Of a DNA stretch of 64,000 nt, positions 56,201-64,000 are shown in pieces. The stretch covers positions 56,667,501-56,731,500 of the forward strand of contig NC_133027.1 of assembly GCF_048771995.1 (NCBI RefSeq), written 5' to 3'. Position numbers and translations under genes: made by a program. Position 1 is the stretch's first letter, and the number at the start of each line of letters is the position of its first letter. Source of the stretch: Taeniopygia guttata. Taxonomy: Eukaryota; Chordata; Aves; Passeriformes; Estrildidae. Under the pieces are notes generated by a model that searched no databases, was not told the DNA's origin, and worked only from the letters and a program-made list of their open reading frames with translations.

Positions 56201-59200
56201 ATAATTACACCACTAATGATGGTGATCATCAGTCAGATCAAGTCACTAGAGGTCTCCCCTTTCCTAACTGTTTGTCCCAACATCTGACCTTGAAGCTAGG
56301 GCTCTGATGGTCTCTTTTTATAATGGCCAAATTAATTACTTCATGCAATGAAAATGTCAACTGCAGCTTGAGGAAGGCAGATAGGAAGGACCATAACCCT
56401 GGATAATGTAGAGCCTGGTAAAAACAGAGCTAGAACAACTTTCTCATATCACACACTTTTTAACCAGAAGTGATGAGAGGGGGGCAGCAGCTGCACCAGG
56501 TTATCTGTGCTGTGCAGTGACTAACTTGAGGTGTGCTCTGAGACCTTCTAGTTGGTCAGATCCTGCAGAGTGGTCCAGCCAGGGATTAGTCATGTTCAGG
56601 AGTGAAACTACCCAGATTTAGATTAGGGGCTGAATGTAATTTTGACTATAACAAGAGAATACAGAAGTCTGGCTATTAGTTAGACAAACTATTGCTTTAT
56701 ATTAATTTTATTTTGTTAAAGTACTAAAAATAACTACATTTTGTGTTGAAAAACATGACCTGAAACTGAGCTAATCCAGTTAACACCTATTTCACAGAAA
56801 TGCCACCCACCAAGAGTTTTACTGAACAAGATCAAGAATCAGTTTTTCAGTGCACACATTAACTATAATGGCAGGTTTTTAGCAATTTTATTCTCTTTCA
56901 GTGATTGCTTAACTTTGATCGCATACTGAATGCCCTGAAAATCTCAGATGTGGCTCAACCATCTGGCATTATATTATACATTTTAAAAGGTGTATTTAAG
57001 ACCTTCTGTGGCTGGAATAACACTTCTGTGGAGCTATTGCTCTCATCTGTGTTCCAAATACATCACATTATTTTCTTATGAGGCCACAGCTACCATCACT
57101 AATTAGGCCTTTTATTTTGTTTTACTAGATTATCTGGTTTTTAACTTTAAGATCTCCTTGGCCAAAAAACAACTTGGATGAAGTTATCTGAGTAAATCCA
57201 TGCCAGCTCTTACACAAAACTAGCAGAGTTGATTTAAAATTACCACCTTTCCAAAATGTCACAAGCAAAGTTTTTCTTCTTTCCCAAGAGCCATGAACAC
57301 CAGTTTAAATGCTGAAAACCAGACCTCATCATGGCTGTGTTTTGCTCTTTCACCAGTTTTTTTGTGTTACTGTAAAAGGAAACTGATACATTATGAATGT
57401 TTAATTACATGAAATTTCCAGACTTTGACATTTTGTTAGGATGATGTGATCTTGCAGGAAGCACAATAAGAGCATGATGTTCAGTTTCCTCCTTTTGTAT
57501 ATGTGTATGAGTGGAAAGGTAGATATTAGTCCGAGTCAATGCTTTTACATTTTCATATCCTTACATTTTAGAGAAAAAGATTTGTTTCTTGGTGTACTCT
57601 ATGAAGGAGGCAAATGAAAATACAAATGTAAATGTGAAAATAATGAATTATAATAACACATATATAAAAGAGTGAAAACAAGTACATAATGAGTTACAAG
57701 AATTTTTTATTTTTCTATCCTGGATATTATTAAGAGCAGCAGGTGAAATTCAACAGGTTTGGGAATTGCATTTGGCTCAGCTGGTTCTGACTTCCCTGTA
57801 ATCTCCTTAAAACAATGAAGAGAATCTTTATATTGGGTTGCTTGTAAAATTTCTTCATCACTATGTCCTTAGGTTTGAATTGACAGTCACGCCATGCTTC
57901 CTCCTGGGTTTAGAATCTCTCCACCAGAATTTCATTTCATACTTTCACACCAGAGGCTATGAAAGTTTCTTTGAAGAGATAGCTCAAATACTAGAATATA
58001 AACATTAGAAATTTCATGTCACAGCTACACATTTGCTGGTATTCTCAGCACTGATGCTGTCTGCTGGAGGTTGCTTCCACCCTTCTGGTGGAATATCCTC
58101 TGTACCTGTGGTGGGGAAGATGGGCACCCATTGAGCTTGCCTGTTGCTCTGTCTTGGATCCTTTTTGCTTTGAAATTCTTCTGGAAGCAACAGAAGGTAC
58201 ATATCTAATTCTTCTATCTGAGTGTCCTGGTTTTGAGAACCCTTTTTTTTTTGCCAGTGGTTATCTTGGACTGATATTCCCCACTGATGCTGAGCACTGA
58301 CTGGAACCTAAGGGTGCTTTGAAATGAAAGTTTCTACAATATTTTAAATTTCTAAGCACAAATTAGCACTGTTAACATTTTTTTCTTTTTGATTTTGAAC
58401 AAAAGAAACAATTCTTGCTTTGCTGTATACTGTGCTTCTTGCTGTTCAAGTGGATGAGCTTTGCCCAAGGCCACCCACCAAGTAGTCAGGATAAGCCTGA
58501 GTTGAGATCCCAATTCAGACTCAAGCAGTGATGTTGCTTGCATAGAAGCCAAGCTTTCTATGTTGTCCATTGAAAAGTGCTTTTGTGCATACCTGGGGCC
58601 TTGATTTCAGCCACCAGAAACTGTGCTCCAAAATAAGCTACATTTTCTGAGTGCTGCTACCACCTGTCTTAGAGAGCTGTTGAAGCCTATTGAACCACTC
58701 CTTCAGATTTTGCAAGGATTAAAATTTTTGGTCCTGATTTGTACACTGTAGGAAACAGTCTGAATTATTTTCACACTTTCCTCATACTCTAGCTTGTGAA
58801 TTTACAAACTTGTGCATACAAGAGAAAAAAAAATAAATTATTTGAAGGCTTTTTCCATGTCCAGTGTAGCTGAACTGTATCATGAACCATAGCTCAACCA
58901 CCACATCTCCAAAACAATGGTATAGTTAATTTTCCTTTACAGCAGTGGTTTGGCCTTCAGATTTTGGATGACCTCTGGGATATTATTGAAATCTCCCAAT
59001 TTTTACTACTGAAGCAAACGGGAGAGAAGGCAGGTCTGTGAACATTACTAGCTCTGTGCTGAGATAAAAATACTTCCATGACAATATGTTAACTGTATTT
59101 TTTTCCTTCATTAGATTCTTGTTTTGTTTTGCTTGAATCAGCATGGCGTTTTATGCTGCATTTTTATAGAAGGCAAATTCTCTTTTTTTTACAGAATAGG

Positions 59201-61572
59201 GGACCTCCTAGTAAATAATGCATTTGCCATTCCAGCTCAGCATTTGATAATTATCCTCTTAAATAAAAACCTGTTTGTGACTGAACTTGTAAATAGCCTT
59301 AAAAAGAAAAAAAAGTTGCATTTCAGAATCACATTTGCTTCAGCATCCAAAAGTACCCTAGAGAAAGATCACTGATCTTAAAAAAATAAGAAGAAAGAAA
59401 GCAGACCTCTGCTAAATACTTCTCCATCATGAACAAAGCCTCCAAAAGAAAGAAAGAGAGAGGTCAGGATGTTGCACTTGCCCCAGTAAGAAAGCTGAAA
59501 AACCAAACAAACCTGCAATTATGGCACAGTTTTCAGCAACAAAGATTCCTTGTATGAAGTACGGGCAAGATTTCTTTTCCACATAAACCTGCCCAGGTCT
59601 GAAGTAGCTCTATTGATTTCAGTAGTTTCCACAGTTCTTTGTCCCATGGGAGCTACAGGTAATGGACATATTATTAGTATGTCAATGCAAAAGGTTAGAA
59701 AAAGACTAAATTGTAATGGCTAAATGCACTCCCATTAAAGTGAAACTGGTGACTGCAAGAAGATTCATGCTGTGAGAAAGGTTTGCTTTCACATGGCCAT
59801 GGAAGGCCTAGCTGTTAACATATTCAATAATTTTCATGTCTTGGTTCTTGATTTTAAGGTCTTTGGAGCTCAGCAGACTCAGCCTGAAGAGCTATTAGAA
59901 GAGTGTCAGAAAGGGCTCATCTCACACAGGGACTTTCAGCTCCTTTCCGGGTGTGGAGGATGAGCTGCCTGGGAGTTGAGGCCCAAAGGGACTGAGCTGC
60001 TCCTGCTTCTTCATTCAGGGCATGTCAGGCAGAGACTGGTAGCAGGAAGGAATGATGGTGCCAGAAGATTCCACTCCTAATTGCCTCTGAAGCCAATGGG
60101 CACTTCAGATGCAAACCTCAAGAAAAATCCATTTGGAACTATAAAGAAGGATTTATGATTTGTGTCATAGGTAATTAATGCATTTTCTTTAACATTTGTG
60201 TAAGATGTCTGTAACTTGATCAGCTAAAAATCTGACAAACATTTTAAACAAGTCTTTAAATCTTCCCTAATATATTTTCATTTTTTTTTAACATTCTATC
60301 AGAGATCAATAAATAAGCAGAGTACTTTAAAAACTAAACAAAACCCATATCCAGACCTTAAGTACTACAAAACACAGAATTAAAACTGCATAGCAAATTA
60401 TAAACATAAAGCTGTGTCAAACGCAAAGTAAAAGCCTCTTTAAAAATGCCTATGTCACAGAAGACTGCAGTGTTTTAAGCAAGGTTCTTTTCCCGTCAAT
60501 TTTTGCAATTGTAATATTCTTAAGGTTTTATGTTAAGGTTCATTTGATTCTATTCCTTTAATTAGCCAAAGCACCTACTAAAGATACACATGCAAAAAAA
60601 TTCAGGGAAATTTAATTCACCATATCTTGTTGCTTAAACTTTTTTGTTATTTTAATATGCAGCTAAGAAAACATATCAGGTCTTTGTTTCTAGAGAATAT
60701 TATATTGATTACAGCAGGCATCATTTCCCCTGTTTTGGGAGTAAAATTAATTTGGCCATGAATTAATTTGTTCTTCAAAGCAAAATCCATGAAATATGCT
60801 TTCTTTATCCTTTTAAGCGTGTGTGCCTGTACGTATGTGCTCCTACTGACTATTTTGGGGGAATGTCCACAGCTGCTTTGAGTTGCCATAGTTCCCTGAA
60901 ATATTTTTGTCAATATTTTCATTGAAACCATTCATCACAACAAAATATTTACATTTTAAAAAATAAATGTGACACAAAGGGGACATGCCAGCCAGCTACT
61001 CCTCTAGCTTAGTAATATTAAGCAGACAGGAAAAATGAAGCAGGAGCTGTATGAGGACTGAGCTAGTAGTGGCACTGATTACTGAATCTGATGCACTGAA
61101 TACAAGAACTTTTTTGTGTCATGTTGTCCCAACACTTGAGCTGATGGATATTTTTCTCACTGAGTTTAACCTTAGAGGGTACAAGTGTACTTACAAAAGT
61201 AACTAATGGAAGACATTTGAAACACTGTGGTCAGGCTTGTTATCCTGACTTGTGTTACAATCTCAGCTTCATACTCTTACATTTATAAGACAGATTTGAG
61301 CAATAAAGGGGGGGATATATTTAATGTGAGTTGAGAGAGTCATTAAATGTGGAATTATGGCAATGGCATCCACTGACTGCAGAAAGTTTGGAAAGCAGAA
61401 TAGGGAGAGATCACGCTTCAGTAACACACCACCAAGGAAAAAGGTTCCTAGGTAAGACAAGCCCAGCTGGCCTAAATTGGAAAATATCATGAAGCTAATG
61501 ACCTGCATCTTTTAGCTTCTATCTGGAAATTTTGGAGGCCTGTTTTCCTGGTTTTAGCTCTATTATGATTTT
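53281..61572. other. Intergenic
   Basis: About 8.3 kb of AT-rich sequence. I see no exon with domain support, no RNA gene and no clear repeat family. Conserved non-coding elements could be present but cannot be seen without alignment. Confidence 0.6.
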
Positions 61573-61621
61573 GTTTGGGGTTTTTTGTTTGGTTTTGTTT
61601 TGTTTTGTTTTGTTTTGTTTT
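61573..61621. repeat. (GTTTT)n simple repeat
   Basis: Pentamers GTTTT from about 61591, preceded by GGGGTTTTTTG. Confidence 0.9.
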
Positions 61622-62620
61622 AAATGCAAGGAACATTCTAAAAAGTCTAAAAAGAGGCAACTGCAGCATTATGGAAACAGTCTCATGGAAAAGACGGTTA
61701 TCAGAGATTCATGTGCAATGATCTTTGTCTTCTGCCCTTTTTCCCACTTTCTTTTCTTTCCTCAGATGAGGAATTGTAATTGAGCTATTGCCTGACCAAC
61801 ATGGAAATGGGTAAATTTGAAATTAATGATTAAAACCCTTAATCTTTAAACAGGATTATTATGCACTAATTCTGAGATTTTGTCACTGAATAATCAGACT
61901 TTAGTCTTCACCAACACACACCATTTCATGCTTATGGCTGAGCAATCGAAGAGCCTTGCTTCAGCAAAGAGAGAGAGAACTTCATTCATACGGCTAAAAA
62001 TACTGTGCTGCCACATTACATTTTTTGGCAGGGAGCTGGAAAATATTATTTTGCAAGGCAAGCTGGTGGCACTGTATTTGCATGGCTCAAAACCACTTTG
62101 CAGAGACCACCCTTTCTTTCTATCCACAGACTCCCTCTCTACACCAGCCTTTGCCAAGGAATCTGGATTTCTTCTCCAGAGAGTCTTTGAGCAAAGATTT
62201 CTTCTAGCGGCACCACTGACCCTTCCCATATGGATAAGTTGGCTGAAATTTTCCTCAAAGGGTGGCTTCCAATGGAGGAAGTCCTTCCAAGAACAGTAAA
62301 CACACCAAATTCTTGCCCATGCCATCAAGAATCCCATTTCAGAAAACACTGGGGTAGTAAGGCTGATTTCAGTGTGTCACATGTGATTGCACAACATAAT
62401 ACAGTGCAAAAATGTGAGACAACTAGACAACAAAATGCTGGCTCTGAATCAAACATGTAAAGCACCTATTTTCAGCTCCACCATCTGCTATCAGTTTGTG
62501 GAGTGTCTTTTCCAGCTGAAAACACAAGGCAGTTTGGCACAAAAGGAGAATTCCTCTGGCTGGTCACACACTGAAATATACAATTTTTTTTCCTCTTGTG
62601 ACTAGCCCATCTCTCTCTCT
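61622..62620. other. Intergenic, stop-poor stretch
   Basis: Between about 61880 and 62460 several frames on both strands lack stops at once (151 codons on the minus strand, 139 on the plus strand). No domain, splice pattern or family is recognised, so I do not call a gene. Confidence 0.5.
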
Positions 62621-62723
62621 GTTTTTTTTGGGGTTTTTTTGGGGTTTTTTTGTTTGTTTGTTTGTTTGTTTTGTTTTGTTTTGTTTTGTTTTGTTTTGTT
62701 TTGTTTTGTTTTGTTTTGTTTTT
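62621..62723. repeat. (TTTG)n / (TTTTG)n simple repeat
   Basis: Two GGGGTTTTTTT units, then TTTG tetramers, then about 14 TTTTG pentamers, a compound array. Confidence 0.95.
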
Positions 62724-64000
62724 CCATGATAAAATAGGCTGGTTTGTTCAAGTAAATAATGATAAGCTAAAAACCCATCCTCTAGGAAAAAATATTCTCT
62801 AGCATCCTAGCAGGCAAAATAATGGTATTGCATTCTCTCCTTCAAAGTACTCAAAAATTAGCAACTGAATTACATAGATTAGCTGAAACTTTTCTGCTGA
62901 AAATTTTTCAGTGATGACCCTTTCTCAATTGCTGGATATTATCTGAGATCATTAACTCTACTGTCATTAACTGATAAAGAGCAAAATGTCAGAATAAGTA
63001 AGACATTCTTTTAGCTGGCAAATAATTATGAAAAAATAGTCGCTTATTTATTTAATGTGGAAAACAGCAAAGGAAAACAAAACAAATAACCTCTAAATTT
63101 TTCTGTTGAGGCAACATACCCCCCAACCATTTGCTATTTGAGGTTCATATCAGTCTTTAGAATAAACTGATTATTTCTTTAGAGCCCTGATTTGGAGAGA
63201 GGGAACTGGTCTGAAATACTTTCCTTTTTAATAAAGATCAAAACCATGTGGACATTTATTTGCTGCTTTCTTCCCTGAATAAGATGTTTCTGAGTTAAAA
63301 CCCTATGTCTCTTGACTTCACTGGGACCATGATTTCACCCCAGCAATTATTCTAAATGCATTACTCATTTAATAAGCATACCACACTAATTCTCTGCTGT
63401 TTCCGTATGAGCATCTCCCAGTGCCAATGTAAACCCACTGCACAAAGCTACGTTAAAGCAATATTTATGGTTGAGATCTTAACACAAAAGTCAGGAAACT
63501 CAGAGTTATGGTTCCCCCAGCCAACCATAACCAGAGGTAGCTTTAGTGTTTTGCCTTGCTATATCTATACCCCATAGTGTATGTCCAAATACCGTGACTG
63601 AGTTATAGCTGCTGTGGGAACTATAGCTTTGGATTTCAGTATATTTTTTGCATTTAAATTCTTAACCCAGGTTAAGAACAATTGTGAAAATTATGGTTGC
63701 AGCACAGGTTAGTGTCTCCAGTTTGCTGTTCTTGGTAACTGCCGAGGCTGCCATGGGAGAATGGTAAGCTCTCCCTGTGATGCGGATAATGGGAAGCCTG
63801 AAGGTCTCTTTTACTTTGACAAAATACTTTGGCTGCACTCATAAGGTATTAGCTTTTCTGCAAACTTTGTATCATTCAGCAGATACTCTGGAAGAGAGCA
63901 AGGGAGCTAATAGGATTTGACAGAGATTACTTAAGATGATTCTAATGCTAATATCCAATTAACTTGGTCAGAGACAGGGAATAATAAGCTGCTTTTCTGT
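62724..64000. other. Intergenic, to the right edge
   Basis: AT-rich sequence without recognised features. Confidence 0.6.

Noticed and set aside
58221..58245. TGTCCTGGTTTTG as the edge of a plus-strand LTR
   Set aside because: The match ends after about 15 bases and runs into a T-tract; no other LTR landmark follows.

Overview
The window is ordinary nuclear DNA from a vertebrate, almost certainly a bird. It has GT-AG spliced genes with short introns, CpG-island promoters, a CR1 LINE 3' end with the avian-type octamer tail, and ERVL-like solo LTRs of a kind common in bird genomes. A passerine or other neoavian is plausible, but the sequence alone does not settle it. There are no operons, CRISPR arrays or prokaryotic features.

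Left part (1-12.6 kb): SLC18B1, the vesicular polyamine transporter of the major facilitator superfamily, lies on the minus strand. I could join eleven coding exons with consistent splice phases, from an ATG at 12353 in a CpG island to residue 384 at position 429. The last 70 or so codons lie beyond the left edge. Middle (12.6-18.0 kb): a 5.4 kb spacer separates the head-to-head promoters of SLC18B1 and RPS12; it holds a minus-strand solo LTR and a 42-bp tandem duplication.

Centre (18.0-21.9 kb): RPS12 lies on the plus strand. It has a TATA-like box, a 5'TOP start, a non-coding first exon and five coding exons giving a complete 132-residue eS12 protein. Introns 3, 4 and 5 each hold one snoRNA that can be recognised from boxes and stems: two C/D and one H/ACA. 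This matches the known mammalian arrangement SNORD101, SNORD100, SNORA33. The gene order SLC18B1-RPS12 is that of the human VNN-SLC18B1-RPS12-EYA4 block on chromosome 6q23.

Right part (21.9-64 kb): I see no protein-coding exon. It looks like the left portion of the long RPS12-to-EYA4 interval. It holds a clear CR1 3' end at 23.0-23.4 kb, a small CR1 tail at 38.7 kb, two more related LTRs (37.0 and 41.2 kb), a long pyrimidine tract, several microsatellites, a perfect 22-bp inverted repeat with a 2-base loop at 32.5 kb, and one orphan CpG island at 28.9-29.4 kb that may be the promoter of an unannotated transcript.

I did not find a previously undescribed biological system. The observations most worth following up are the orphan CpG island, the perfect inverted repeat and the intronic snoRNA set.
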